Below are positions 1-8,749 of a stretch of 64,000 nucleotides of DNA, in pieces (position 1 is the first letter of the stretch; every line of letters starts with the position of its first letter). The notes beneath the pieces were generated by a model that had not been told where the DNA came from, made no database searches, and worked only from the letters and a program-made list of their open reading frames with translations. This stretch comes from Xiamenia xianingshaonis (GTDB lineage: Bacteria > Actinomycetota > Coriobacteriia > Coriobacteriales > Eggerthellaceae). Location: positions 496,001 through 560,000 of the forward strand of contig NZ_CP072829.1 in NCBI RefSeq assembly GCF_017945865.1, in the 5' to 3' direction. The translations under genes were made by a program, and so were the position numbers.

Positions 1-1
1 C

Positions 2-2404
2 ACCATCGGCAAGACGGGCAAGCTGGAATTCGCGCGGCTTGACTCGTTCACCGACGAGACGGTCCGCAGCCAGATCGAGTCCGGCAACTTCGGCAGCGAA
101 GGCGTGATCACCGACGAGTTCGGCAACGCCTTCCCCTCGGGCGAGACGCAGCGCCTTGACGTGGAACCCGGCACGTACACGCCCATTGTGACCGGCGACG
201 AGATCCAGAACGTGACCATCGGGCGCCCGTCTGAAACGGCGACCGACTTCGCCGTCAACATCACGCTCAACAGCGAGGGCGCGGCCGCGTTTGCCGAGGC
301 CACGAAGGAGCTGGCGCCGACGCACGGCCAGATCGTCATCATCTTGGACAACCAGGTGGAGTCGGCCCCGGCCGTCCAGAGCGAAATCCCCAACGGGCAG
401 GTGCAGATCACCGGCAACTACACGCAAGACGAGGCGAAGGCGCTGCAGACGGTGCTCGAATCGGGATCGCTGCCCATCAACTTCGAATACGCGCAGTCCC
501 AGGTGGTCGGCCCGACGCTCGGCCAGGATGCGCTGACCTCTGGCGTCATCGTTGCCATCATCGGCCTGCTGCTCGTCATGCTCTACCTGCTCGTGTTCTA
601 CAAGGGCCTCGGCATGATCGTCGCGGGCGCCATGCTGGTGTTCGCGGTGCTCTACCTGGGCATCCTGGCGTTTCTGTCGTCGTTCGGCCTGTTCAGCCTG
701 TCGCTTGCGGGCATCGCCGGCATCGTGCTGACCATCGGCATGGCGGCGGACTCGTCCATCCTGACGCTTGAGCGCTTCCGCGAAGAGATCCGCATGGGCC
801 GCAGCGTGCGCGCCGCGTCCATCACCGGCGTGCGCCACGCCATCCTCACGTCCATCGACGCCGACCTGGTTTCCATGGTGTCCGGCCTGACGCTGTTCTT
901 CTTGGCGGCCGCGTCGGTCAAGGGCTTCGGCCTGACGCTGACGCTCGGCATTCTGTGCGACATCATCATGATGGTGCTGTTCAAGGCGCCCCTCATTCGC
1001 CTGCTTGCGCCGAAGGTCATTGCCCGTCATCCGAAGTTCTGGGGCATCGACGACTCCATCGCGGCTGCCCAGGGCTACAAGGAACTGGCCGAAGCCGAAG
1101 GCGTGAGCATCGCCGAGGCTGAAATCGCCCAGCAGATAGACGGCGGCGCCGAAAGCTCCAAGCTCGCGCACGAGCGTGACGGCGCCGATGGTGCTGGCGA
1201 GACCAAGAAGGCCGCCAGCGCCATCAAGGGCCGCTTCATCAAGCGTGACATCAACTTCATGGGCTACCGCAAGATCATGCTCACGGCGGCGGCCGTCGTC
1301 GTGGCGCTCAGTTTCGTCGTCATGGGCTTCCGCGGCCTGAACTTCGGCATCGAGTTCGTCGGCGGCACGTCCATCGCCTTCCATGGCACCGGCGACATCA
1401 CCGTCGAGCAGATGCGCGACGCCTTCAACAACGCCGACGAGCCCGACGCCGTCATCCAGACCACGACGACCAACGGCCAAGAAGGCTTCCTCGTGCGCAC
1501 CACCACCACGAGCCCCAAAGAAGCCGCCGCGCACGCCAACACGGTCGCGGACGAGCTGGGCCTGTCCACCGACAGCTTCGAAGTCACCACGATCGGTCCG
1601 GACTGGGGCTCGAGCGTCATCCGTTCGTCGGCCATCGCGTTCTTCGTGTCCATCATCCTGATCATCATCTACATCGCCATCCGTTTCGAATACAAGATGG
1701 GCGTCATGGCGATCGTGGCGCTGTTCCACGACCTCATATTGGTCATGGGCATCTATGCCCTGGTCGGGCGCGAGGTGAACCCGAACACGATCGCCGCGTT
1801 GCTGACGATTCTGGGCTATTCGCTCTACGACACGGTGGTCGTGTTCCACCGCATCAACGACAACATGCAGGGCGAGAACATCCGCTGCACGTTCATGACC
1901 ATGGCGAACCACTCGGTCAACCAGGTGCTTTTGCGCACCATCAACACGACGCTCACCTCGTTCGTGCCGGTGGCGGCGATGCTGTTCTTCGGCAGCGAAA
2001 CCCTGAAGGACTTCGCGTTCGCCATGACGATCGGCCTGTTGGCGGGCTCGTATTCGTCCATCGCCATCGCCACGCCGCTCTACGCGATGTGGAAGACGAA
2101 GGAGCCCCGCTACGCGCGTTTGCAGAAGAAGTACGGCGACGAGGTCGGCGTGTTCGAGTTCGACCACGCCGGCTCGCCTGAGATCGCGCAGGTGCCGCTG
2201 GCCCGCTTGGAAGCTGAGACGGCGAAGACCGCCGAGCCGGCTGAGGGCAGTGCTGCGACGGCGGTCGTGGCCGCGCCGCCTTCGACGCCGAAGTCGGGCC
2301 TGCCGACGAAGTCTGACGGAACGTACGACTCGCCGCGGCACAAGGCGCAAAACGCCAGCAAGAAGCCGAAGGGCCCCGACCGCATCAAGCGCCCGCTCAA
2401 ATAG
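2..2404 (+). CDS. secDF: Fused protein translocase SecD-SecF (5' end outside window)
   Basis: This is an RND-type accessory subunit of the Sec translocon, which uses the proton motive force to help pull exported proteins through SecYEG. The frame is open from base 2, so the gene starts left of the window; about 800 codons are visible. The SecD half shows the end of the periplasmic P1 domain and a hydrophobic block (bases 530-1010) with the family sequence GMAADSSILTLERFREE. A charged linker follows (about 1060-1250). The SecF half begins with FMGYRK and carries the diagnostic GIEFVGG motif and a second set of membrane segments (about 1630-2090). The Ala/Pro/Lys-rich cytoplasmic tail ends in RIKRPLK. 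Separate secD and secF genes are commoner in bacteria, but the fusion is also well known. A strong terminator follows the stop. The identification is secure; the N-terminus cannot be seen. Confidence 0.95.
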   Translation, partial: TIGKTGKLEFARLDSFTDETVRSQIESGNFGSEGVITDEFGNAFPSGETQRLDVEPGTYTPIVTGDEIQNVTIGRPSETATDFAVNITLNSEGAAAFAEATKELAPTHGQIVIILDNQVESAPAVQSEIPNGQVQITGNYTQDEAKALQTVLESGSLPINFEYAQSQVVGPTLGQDALTSGVIVAIIGLLLVMLYLLVFYKGLGMIVAGAMLVFAVLYLGILAFLSSFGLFSLSLAGIAGIVLTIGMAADSSILTLERFREEIRMGRSVRAASITGVRHAILTSIDADLVSMVSGLTLFFLAAASVKGFGLTLTLGILCDIIMMVLFKAPLIRLLAPKVIARHPKFWGIDDSIAAAQGYKELAEAEGVSIAEAEIAQQIDGGAESSKLAHERDGADGAGETKKAASAIKGRFIKRDINFMGYRKIMLTAAAVVVALSFVVMGFRGLNFGIEFVGGTSIAFHGTGDITVEQMRDAFNNADEPDAVIQTTTTNGQEGFLVRTTTTSPKEAAAHANTVADELGLSTDSFEVTTIGPDWGSSVIRSSAIAFFVSIILIIIYIAIRFEYKMGVMAIVALFHDLILVMGIYALVGREVNPNTIAALLTILGYSLYDTVVVFHRINDNMQGENIRCTFMTMANHSVNQVLLRTINTTLTSFVPVAAMLFFGSETLKDFAFAMTIGLLAGSYSSIAIATPLYAMWKTKEPRYARLQKKYGDEVGVFEFDHAGSPEIAQVPLARLEAETAKTAEPAEGSAATAVVAAPPSTPKSGLPTKSDGTYDSPRHKAQNASKKPKGPDRIKRPLK

Positions 2405-2451
2405 GAAGCGCCCTCCGCAGCAGGCGGGAAGCGCGAGCCAGCTGACAAGCA

Positions 2452-2487
2452 CAGGCCCCCAGCCGAGAGCGGTTGGGGGCCTGTTTG
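2452..2487 (+). terminator. Intrinsic terminator after secDF
   Basis: A stem of about 14 bp pairs CAGGCCCCCA with TGGGGGCCTG (2452-2483), with a small AGAG loop. A short T run follows. It sits about 50 bases after the secDF stop codon and before the DUF1292 gene, so it probably ends the secretion operon. Confidence 0.8.
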
Positions 2488-2659
2488 GTGTGCGGGGACG
2501 GGCGCTGGACGCGCGGCGCGGCCCGCACGCGCAGCTCGGCCCGCACCTGGCCCGCAGCACGGCTTCGTACGTATTTGCCGCTGTTCAGGGGCGGCGGCTG
2601 TCGCTGTGCCGCCCGCTGTGCTAGGCTATGCAGCCGAACGCACGACGAAAGGGGTCTGT

Positions 2660-2980
2660 ATGCGCCAAGGATCTGCGCCGAACTTCTGCCCGCCGGTCGA
2701 GGAAGGCATCACGCTCGAGCTGGAAGACGAGCGCGGCGAGCGCGTGTTGCTGGAATTCCTCGGGCTGATCATCCATCACGACCGCCGCTACGGCTTCTTC
2801 TATCCGCTTGACGAAGGCGCCCACGCCGGTGATTCGGGCGAGGTCGTGCTGCTGGAAGTGACCGAGCTCGACGACGACGGCCAGCCGTCCGCTTTCGAAC
2901 TCGTGCAAGACGAGGGCATCGCCGCCGAGGTGTACGCGGACTTCCGTCAGGCCACGAAGGACCTCTACGACTTCGAATAG
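2660..2980 (+). CDS. DUF1292 family protein
   Basis: This is a small acidic protein of 106 residues. The central part, with LELEDERGERVLLEFLG near residues 21-37 and repeated hydrophobic/acidic strands, matches the DUF1292 family, whose members are about 80-110 residues and have no settled function. In many Gram-positive bacteria DUF1292 genes lie near yrzL/ruvX-type genes, but not here. I chose the ATG at 2660 because GAAAGGGG lies seven bases upstream. No signal peptide or membrane segment is visible. It is a single-gene unit between the secDF terminator and the convergent ECF operon. The family call is good; the cellular role is unknown. Confidence 0.75.
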   Translation: MRQGSAPNFCPPVEEGITLELEDERGERVLLEFLGLIIHHDRRYGFFYPLDEGAHAGDSGEVVLLEVTELDDDGQPSAFELVQDEGIAAEVYADFRQATKDLYDFE

Positions 2981-3047
2981 CGGGCGTGGGGATCCGTCCT
3001 TACTGGGACGAAAATGGGACACTTGAACAGACGGGCCGGCGCGGTCG

Positions 3048-3845
3048 CTACAGGGGCGCGACGTTCGCGCCGACGACGCAGGCGAGCATGGCGGCCACGA
3101 CGAGCGTCCCGTTGCGGTCAAGGCGCGAGAAGCGAAGCGGCCGCAGCCGGGTGCGGCCGACGCCGCCGTGGTAGCAGCGGGCGTCCATGGCCAAAGACAG
3201 CGTCTCGGCATGGCGAAAGGCGCTCGTGAACAGGGGAACGAGCAGCGCTGCGAGCATGTTCAAACGGCCCTTGGAAAACGTGGCGCCGCGGCTGATCTGG
3301 GCGCGGCGGATGGTTTGCAGCTCGGTCATGAACTGCGGCAGGAAGCGCAGCGCAATGCCCATCATCATCGACAGCTCGTGCGCCGGCACGCCGAGGCGGG
3401 ACGCAGGGGCGAGCAGGCGTTCGAAGGCGTCGGTGATGTCGAGCGTGGGCGTGGTGAGCGTGAGCAGGCTCATTGCAAGCAGCAGCAGGGTCAGGCGGCA
3501 GGCGATGAACGCGGCGTTGCGAACCCCGGCGTCGGTGACGCGCAAAACGCCCCATTCGAGAAGCGGGGTGCCCTCGCGGACGAACAGCACGTTGAGCAGG
3601 GCCGTTATGACGACGATGAACGCGAGCGGCGCGATGGAGCGCACGGCCGAGCGCAGCGGGATGCCCGAGAGCGCGAAGAAGCCGGCGACGAAGGCGGCGC
3701 ACACGGCCAGCGCGAAGAAGTCCTGCGCGACGAAGGCCACGGCCATCACCGCAAGCGACAGCAGCAGCTTGGCCCGCGGGTCCATGCGGTGGACGGGGCT
3801 CGTGCCGGGCCAGTAGCGCCCGATGCAGGCGGAAAGATCAGGCAC
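3048..3845 (-). CDS. ecfT: ECF transporter transmembrane protein EcfT
   Basis: This is the membrane scaffold of an energy-coupling factor vitamin transporter, joining the S component to the two ATPases. The 265-residue product starts with VPDLSACIGRYWPG and has about five hydrophobic segments. It carries the two Ala-Arg-type coupling motifs of EcfT, seen as AQISRGA and AMDARCY, in the long cytoplasmic helices that contact the ATPase grooves. I chose the GTG start at 3845 because AAGGAGG lies six bases upstream and because this gives the usual family length; an upstream ATG would add an implausible arginine-rich stretch. It overlaps the end of the EcfA2 gene by 8 bases, so it is the last gene of the ribU-ecfA1-ecfA2-ecfT unit and is probably translationally coupled. 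Confidence 0.93.
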   Translation of the reverse strand: MPDLSACIGRYWPGTSPVHRMDPRAKLLLSLAVMAVAFVAQDFFALAVCAAFVAGFFALSGIPLRSAVRSIAPLAFIVVITALLNVLFVREGTPLLEWGVLRVTDAGVRNAAFIACRLTLLLLAMSLLTLTTPTLDITDAFERLLAPASRLGVPAHELSMMMGIALRFLPQFMTELQTIRRAQISRGATFSKGRLNMLAALLVPLFTSAFRHAETLSLAMDARCYHGGVGRTRLRPLRFSRLDRNGTLVVAAMLACVVGANVAPL

Positions 3846-4935
3846 GGCCGGCCTCCTTGGAATCGGCGGCGAGCGGCGTCGCATCGCCGGGCGCCGCCGA
3901 CGCGGCCGGCGATGCGCATGCGGCATGGCCGGCAGGGGCTGGCAGCGCGGCATCCGCTCCAGCGCCCGGCAGGGCGTTTTTTGTGCGCCTGCTCAACTGG
4001 GGTGCGAGGTCGGTGGCGAGCGTCGCCGTGTCATAGAGGGCCCGCGGCAGGTCGAACCCGCATTCGCGCAGCTCGCACGCCAGCTTCTGCGCCTGTGGCA
4101 CGTCCAGGCCGACGCTACGCAGCTCATCTCCGCGAGCGAACACCTCCACCGGCGTGCCGAGCGCAAAGACGCGCCCGTTGTTCAGCACCACGATGCGCTC
4201 GGCGAGCCGCGCCAGGTCGTCCATGTTGTGCGACACCATGACGATGGCGATGCCGCGGCTGTGCAGCTCGGCGATGAGCTGCAGAAACTCTTCTTTTGCC
4301 ACCGGGTCAAGCCCGGCGATGGGCTCGTCGAGCACGAGGACTTCGGGCTCCATCGCCAGCACGCCCGCGAAGGCGACGCGCCGCTGCTGGCCGCCCGACA
4401 GCTCGAAGGGGCTCTTTTCGCCCACTTCGTCGGGGTCAAGATGCACCGAGCGCAGCGCCTCGCGCACCCGGGTCGCCACCGCGTCGTCGGACAGCCCCAG
4501 GTTGCGCGGGCCGAACGCCACGTCCTCGGCTACCGTCGGCGCGAACAGCTGGTTTTCGGGGTACTGGAACACCAGCCCGATCTTTCCGCGCACCGCTGCG
4601 GCGACCTTGCCGTCGGCCAGGTCGCGCCCGTCGACGAGCACGGTGCCGAACGTCGGGCGCAAAAGCCCGTTGATCAACTGCACAAGCGTGCTCTTCCCGC
4701 TGCCGGTATGGCCCGCCAGCCCCAAAAACTCGCCCGGCTCGAGGGAAAACGTCACGTCGCAGAGCGCCCAGGTGCCCTCCGGGTCGCTGCCCCAGGCGGG
4801 CCGGCCGTGCTCGGCGAGCGACGTCGGCTGCTCAATGACGCCCGCTTCGCGCCGCCGCCGGGCCCTTTTGCGGCGTTTCTCCTGATGGACGGGGTCGACG
4901 TAGGAAAAGCTCACGCCTTCAAACGCAATGCGCAC
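3838..4935 (-). CDS. ecfA2: ECF transporter ATP-binding protein EcfA2
   Basis: This is the second ATPase subunit of the ECF module. All nucleotide-binding elements are present: Walker A GHTGSGKST, Q-loop in FQYPENQLF, signature LSGGQQRR, Walker B VLVLDEPIAGLDP and the switch histidine in VSHN. At 365 residues it is longer than typical EcfA (about 280). The extra length is a basic insertion near residues 18-50 and a disordered Ala/Pro-rich C-terminal tail of about 45 residues. The product ends DSKEAGRA just inside the ecfT start. The gene overlaps ecfA1 by 25 bases upstream. It should pair with EcfA1 to form the heterodimer that powers riboflavin uptake and possibly that of other S components encoded elsewhere. 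Confidence 0.93.
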   Translation of the reverse strand: MRIAFEGVSFSYVDPVHQEKRRKRARRRREAGVIEQPTSLAEHGRPAWGSDPEGTWALCDVTFSLEPGEFLGLAGHTGSGKSTLVQLINGLLRPTFGTVLVDGRDLADGKVAAAVRGKIGLVFQYPENQLFAPTVAEDVAFGPRNLGLSDDAVATRVREALRSVHLDPDEVGEKSPFELSGGQQRRVAFAGVLAMEPEVLVLDEPIAGLDPVAKEEFLQLIAELHSRGIAIVMVSHNMDDLARLAERIVVLNNGRVFALGTPVEVFARGDELRSVGLDVPQAQKLACELRECGFDLPRALYDTATLATDLAPQLSRRTKNALPGAGADAALPAPAGHAACASPAASAAPGDATPLAADSKEAGRA

Positions 4936-5738
4936 AACGCCTCCTTCAACGGTTTCGTCTCCACGAGCGTCGGCACGTCGACGCCTCGGCGCTGCAGCTC
5001 GCCGCAGAGCGCCGCCGAAAACGGCACGTCCAGGTTCAGCCGCTCCAGCACGTCGCGCTGCGACAGCACGTCTGCGGGCGTGCCGTCGCAGGCCACCGAC
5101 CCCGCGTCCAACACCACCACGCGGTCGGCCTGGGCGGCTTCTTCCATGAAGTGCGTGATCATCACCACCGTCATGCCGCGGTCATGCAGCTCGCGGCACA
5201 CGCGCAGCAGCCCTTTGCGCCCGCGCGGGTCGAGCATGGCCGTCGCCTCGTCCAGAATGAGGATTTCCGGGTCCATCGCCAGCACGCCCGCGATGGCGAC
5301 GCGCTGCTTCTGCCCGCCGGAAAGCGCGTGGGTCTCGCGGGCGTCGAAGCCTTGCAGCCCCACGTCGGCCAGGGCATCGCTCACCCGACGGCGCAGCTCG
5401 TCGGCAGGGACGCCGAGGTTTTCCGGCCCGAAGGCCACGTCGTTTTCGACAAGGCTTGCCACCAGCTGGTCGTCGGGATTTTGAAACACCATGCCCGCGC
5501 GGCTGCGGATGAAGTACGTCGCGTGCGGGTCGTCGGTGGCCCGCCCCGCCACGCGCACCTCGCCCTCATCGGGCAGAAGCAGCGCGTTCAGGTGCTTCGC
5601 CAGCGTGGATTTGCCCGACCCGTTGCCGCCGAGCACGCAGACGAACTGGCCTTTCGGGATGTGCAGGTCGATGTCGCGCAGCACGAAGACCTCGCCGTCG
5701 TAGGTGAAGCCGACGTGTTCGATGTCGATGAGCGCCAC
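4911..5738 (-). CDS. ecfA1: ECF transporter ATP-binding protein EcfA1
   Basis: This is the first ATPase subunit of the ECF module (275 residues, normal length). It has Walker A GGNGSGKST, the Q-loop with FQNPDDQLVAS, signature LSGGQKQR, Walker B ILILDEATAMLDP and ITHF with the switch histidine. The ECF-type Q-loop sequence FQNPDDQ distinguishes it from other ABC ATPases. The start is a GTG (reads MALIDIEHVG) preceded by AAAGCGAGG. It lies 67 bases downstream of ribU and overlaps ecfA2 by 25 bases, so the four genes form one transcription unit under the FMN riboswitch. Confidence 0.94.
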   Translation of the reverse strand: MALIDIEHVGFTYDGEVFVLRDIDLHIPKGQFVCVLGGNGSGKSTLAKHLNALLLPDEGEVRVAGRATDDPHATYFIRSRAGMVFQNPDDQLVASLVENDVAFGPENLGVPADELRRRVSDALADVGLQGFDARETHALSGGQKQRVAIAGVLAMDPEILILDEATAMLDPRGRKGLLRVCRELHDRGMTVVMITHFMEEAAQADRVVVLDAGSVACDGTPADVLSQRDVLERLNLDVPFSAALCGELQRRGVDVPTLVETKPLKEALCALRLKA

Positions 5739-5805
5739 GAAGCCTCGCTTTCAGTCGGGGGAAGGGAAGAAGGGGAGGGGGATGCCGAAGCTGCCGCAGC
5801 TTCGT

Positions 5806-6426
5806 CTACCGCCCTTTGACCTGCATCTTCTTCGGCGTGATGAGGTTCGACACCGCTTTGTACACGACGATGGTCAAAACGGCGTTGAGCGCCGCCTTCA
5901 GCAGGTTGAACGGCACGAGGATGGGAAAGACCATCTCCACGACCGCGTTGAGGGGCACGCCCAGATACAGCGGCGTGACGACGAGGTTGCCGACGATGGC
6001 CATGAGCGTGGTGGCGACGATGGAAAGCGCCAGCCCGACGATCGCGCCGGCCATCGTGCGGCGGCGCCGGTAGACCATTGCCGCCGGAATGACGAACCCG
6101 GCCACCACGAGGATGTTCATGACTGCGCCGGGCGCGTCCGCCAGCAAAAGGCCATGCAGCACCGCGCCGACAAGCCCCACGGCAAAGCCTGCGCCCGGCC
6201 CAAAGGCGAAGCCGCATACCATGGCGGGCATGGCGCTTGCGTCGTACTTCAGCCACGGCACTGCCGGGAGCAGCGGAAACTCGACGAACGACAGCAGTAC
6301 GCCGATGGCGCACAAAAGCGCCATCGTGACGAGCTGGCGCGTCGACCAGCGGTTCGTGTTCGTGAATGCGTACTCGTTTGCGGCAGGCGTTTCCGCCGAG
6401 CCCTTCGTCTTCATGGTGCCAGCCAT
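5806..6426 (-). CDS. ribU: Riboflavin ECF transporter S component RibU
   Basis: This is the substrate-binding membrane subunit for riboflavin. The 206-residue protein has about six hydrophobic segments. The RibU-type sequence FPLLPAVPWLKYDASAMP lies in and after the first membrane helices. A DAPGAVMNILVVAGF segment follows in the middle. I chose the ATG that gives MAGTMKTKG because AAAGAGGT lies upstream at proper spacing; the longer reading frame would run into the attenuator. An FMN riboswitch and an intrinsic terminator sit directly upstream, which independently supports riboflavin as the substrate. The ATPase and T-subunit genes follow in the same operon, so this S component has its own energizing module beside it. 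Confidence 0.93.
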   Translation of the reverse strand: MAGTMKTKGSAETPAANEYAFTNTNRWSTRQLVTMALLCAIGVLLSFVEFPLLPAVPWLKYDASAMPAMVCGFAFGPGAGFAVGLVGAVLHGLLLADAPGAVMNILVVAGFVIPAAMVYRRRRTMAGAIVGLALSIVATTLMAIVGNLVVTPLYLGVPLNAVVEMVFPILVPFNLLKAALNAVLTIVVYKAVSNLITPKKMQVKGR

Positions 6427-6483
6427 CGCCGGACCTCTTTCTCGCGTCGGCCGCGCTGAAAGACGAGCGTCGCTTTCCGGCCG

Positions 6484-6526
6484 AAAAAGAAAACAAGCCC
6501 GCATGAATTCCCTTCATACAGGCTTG
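6484..6526 (-). terminator. Riboswitch-controlled intrinsic terminator before ribU
   Basis: Read on the minus strand, CAAGCCTGTATGAA pairs with TTCATGCGGGCTTG in a 14-bp stem with two G-U pairs, followed by a T-rich run (TTTTCTTTTT). It sits between the FMN aptamer and the ribU start. Transcription attenuation, with FMN binding favouring termination, is therefore the likely control mode. Confidence 0.88.
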
Positions 6527-6566
6527 AAATAGGTCCGTGCTTGCCGCTGCGAAGCGGAAAAGCTGC

Positions 6567-6733
6567 GGATCGCTGCCTCTTCCATCCGGACTGTACCGTT
6601 GGTCGTGGGATCGCACCACAGTCAGCCGCGTGCCTCGAAACGCCGGCAGGCGGGTCGCGGACTCTTGGCGCCTCGCGCAGGAGGGCCAGATTACCGCCAG
6701 TGAGGAATTGCACCTCGCCCTGAAACAGAATCC
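6567..6733 (-). promoter_or_regulatory. FMN riboswitch (RFN element)
   Basis: On the minus strand the conserved RFN blocks appear in order: AGGGCGAGGTGCAATTCC, then CTGGCGGTAATCTGGC, a variable GC-rich arm, then ACGGTACAGTCCGGATGG followed by AAGAGG. The outer ends GGAT and ATCC can pair as P1. It is placed upstream of ribU with a terminator in between. Boundaries are accurate to about 10 bases. Confidence 0.95.
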
Positions 6734-6905
6734 ATGCTGCACAGTATACGCACGCCTTCCGCCCGTTTGCAACCGGCGGAAGAAAAATTCTGAATCAGCG
6801 ACGGGCGGCGTCGGGGCGGACCTTGCGGGGCGTGGCGCCACGCTGCGCACGAGAAAACGCGCCGTTCCTTGAAAAGAGGGACGCATCGCGGCGCCTTCGT
6901 TTACA

Positions 6906-8360
6906 ATGGCTCGCATGTTTGACTTGCTGAAACAGATCGACGCATTCGTATGGGGCCCGGCCATGATCGCCTTGTTGTTGGGCTCGCACATCTTCTTCAC
7001 GTTCCGCACGGGCTTTATCCAGCGCAAACTGCCGCTGGCCATCAAGCTGTCGGTGGCGAAGGACCCTGACGCCCCCGGCGACATCAGCCAGTTCGGGGCG
7101 CTGGCCACCGCGCTGGCCGCCACCATCGGCACCGGGTCCATCGTCGGCGTGGCGACGGCCGTTTTGGCGGGCGGCCCGGGCGCGGTCTTTTGGATGTGGC
7201 TTACCGGCATTTTCGGCATGGCGACCAAGTACGCCGAAACCTACGCGGCGGTGAAGTACCGCGTGCGCGACCACAACGGCTGCATGCTCGGCGGCGCCAT
7301 GTACATCTGGCAGCGGGCGTTTTCCCGCGACGCCGACGGCAAGCGCGACACGGTGGAAGGCAAGGCGCCCTGGTGGGCGCGTGTGGGCGCGGTGGCGTTT
7401 GCGAGCTTCGCCGCCATTGCGTGCATCGGCACGGGATCGGCGGTGCAGGCCAGCGCCATGACCGGCATCATCACGGCGAACGCCCCTGTGCCGCCGTGGA
7501 TCGTCGGCGTCGTCATCGTCGTGTTGGTGTCCGCCGTCATCTTCGGCGGGGTGGGCGCCATCTCGAAGGTGTGCGAAAAGGTGGTTCCCTTCATGGCGGC
7601 GGCCTATGCGCTTGGCTGCGTGGTCATTCTGGCGGTGAACGGGCCGTATGTGATAGACGCCGTCGTCCTTATCCTCGAATGCGCCTTCACGGCGAAGGCT
7701 GCGTTCGGCGGCGCGGTGGGATCGGGCATCATGATGGCGCTGCAGTTCGGCTGCGCGCGCGGCCTGTTCTCGAACGAGTCCGGCCTGGGATCGGCGCCCA
7801 TCGTGGCCTCGGCCGCCGCCACGCGCAACCCGGCCCGCCAGGCGCTCGTGGCCATGACCGGCACGTTCTGGTCTACCGTCGTTATCTGCGCGCTCACCGG
7901 CATCGTGCTGGTGTCCACGATGCTTGCGAACCCCTCCATCGAGGCGTCCATCGCGGAAAACCCCGCCGTCTATTCCGGCGCCATGCTTGCGAGCGAGGCG
8001 TTCGCGATGATCCCCTACGTGGGCACGCCCATTCTCGTGCTCGGCATGGTGTCCTTCTCGTACACGACCATTCTGGGCTGGTCCTATTACGGCAACCGCT
8101 GCATCACGTACTTGTTTGGCCGCTATGCCATCCGCCCGTACCAGGTCGTTTACGTGGCTGTCGCGTTTTTGGGCGCCATCGGCGTGGGCGATTTCGTGTG
8201 GACCGTCTCTGACATCGGCAACGCGCTCATGGCCATCCCCAACATCATCGTCATCTTGCTGCTGTCGGCCATGATTGCTCGCGAGACCCGACACTATATA
8301 TATGAGGGGAATCTGGACGAGCCCGACACGGACCCCATCCCGCGCGTCGAGGGGAAGTAG
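6906..8360 (+). CDS. Sodium:alanine symporter (AGCS) family carrier, copy 1
   Basis: This is a Na+-coupled small neutral amino acid (alanine/glycine type) importer of 484 residues with about 10-11 membrane segments. Family signatures include GTGSIVGVATAVLAGGPGAVFW-type glycine-rich sequence in the first third, KYAETYAAVKYR, and GCARGLFSNESGLGSAPIV in the middle. It ends with a charged tail. The nearest paralogue is the next gene (8750-10171), which aligns over its whole length. Two starts are possible: ATG 6906, or ATG 6915, which lies seven bases after TACAAT (6902-6907) and could be a leaderless start. No clear ribosome-binding site precedes either. The substrate cannot be decided from sequence. 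Confidence 0.9.
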   Translation: MARMFDLLKQIDAFVWGPAMIALLLGSHIFFTFRTGFIQRKLPLAIKLSVAKDPDAPGDISQFGALATALAATIGTGSIVGVATAVLAGGPGAVFWMWLTGIFGMATKYAETYAAVKYRVRDHNGCMLGGAMYIWQRAFSRDADGKRDTVEGKAPWWARVGAVAFASFAAIACIGTGSAVQASAMTGIITANAPVPPWIVGVVIVVLVSAVIFGGVGAISKVCEKVVPFMAAAYALGCVVILAVNGPYVIDAVVLILECAFTAKAAFGGAVGSGIMMALQFGCARGLFSNESGLGSAPIVASAAATRNPARQALVAMTGTFWSTVVICALTGIVLVSTMLANPSIEASIAENPAVYSGAMLASEAFAMIPYVGTPILVLGMVSFSYTTILGWSYYGNRCITYLFGRYAIRPYQVVYVAVAFLGAIGVGDFVWTVSDIGNALMAIPNIIVILLLSAMIARETRHYIYEGNLDEPDTDPIPRVEGK

Positions 8361-8749
8361 CGCCGCCGGAATTGGGCGGCCTGGCTGCTGGCGGCATTCG
8401 GTCGCTGGTGGCTTTGGCTGCGGGCGATTTCCGGCTGGAAGGCTGAATTCGAACCAAGTACGAAAGCAGAACTTGAGGGCGGCACCGGCATGAAAGCCGC
8501 TGTCGGAGATATGCCGCATGTGCGCCTCGCGCACTACACTATGCTAAAGCGCGGAAACTCTGGGCCGTTCGCTGATAATTTCGCGTCTGTTAACAATCGC
8601 GTCGCAGCCTTGTGCCTATAATCCAACGAATTCTTCACAGTCGAGGAAGTTCTGGGGACTGGCGTTGATGCGGGCCGTCTTGCGCTTCGTGCAACCCCCG
8701 TCTGCAGAGGTTCCTGGCTGTGCCTGCAATGCACGAGGAAAGGTTCGGT
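8361..8749 (+). promoter_or_regulatory. Intergenic region between the two AGCS genes with candidate -10 box
   Basis: These 389 bases hold no convincing gene. A TATAAT hexamer lies at 8617-8622, with TTAACA at 8590-8595; the 21-base gap is longer than ideal. The sequence around the hexamer is AT-richer than its surroundings. This suggests that copy 2 has its own promoter. I looked for a glycine riboswitch, common before AGCS genes, and did not see one. No terminator is obvious after copy 1. Confidence 0.4.

Noticed and set aside
8361-8749. Glycine riboswitch before AGCS copy 2
   Set aside because: The conserved glycine aptamer blocks are not present; only a possible -10 box was found.
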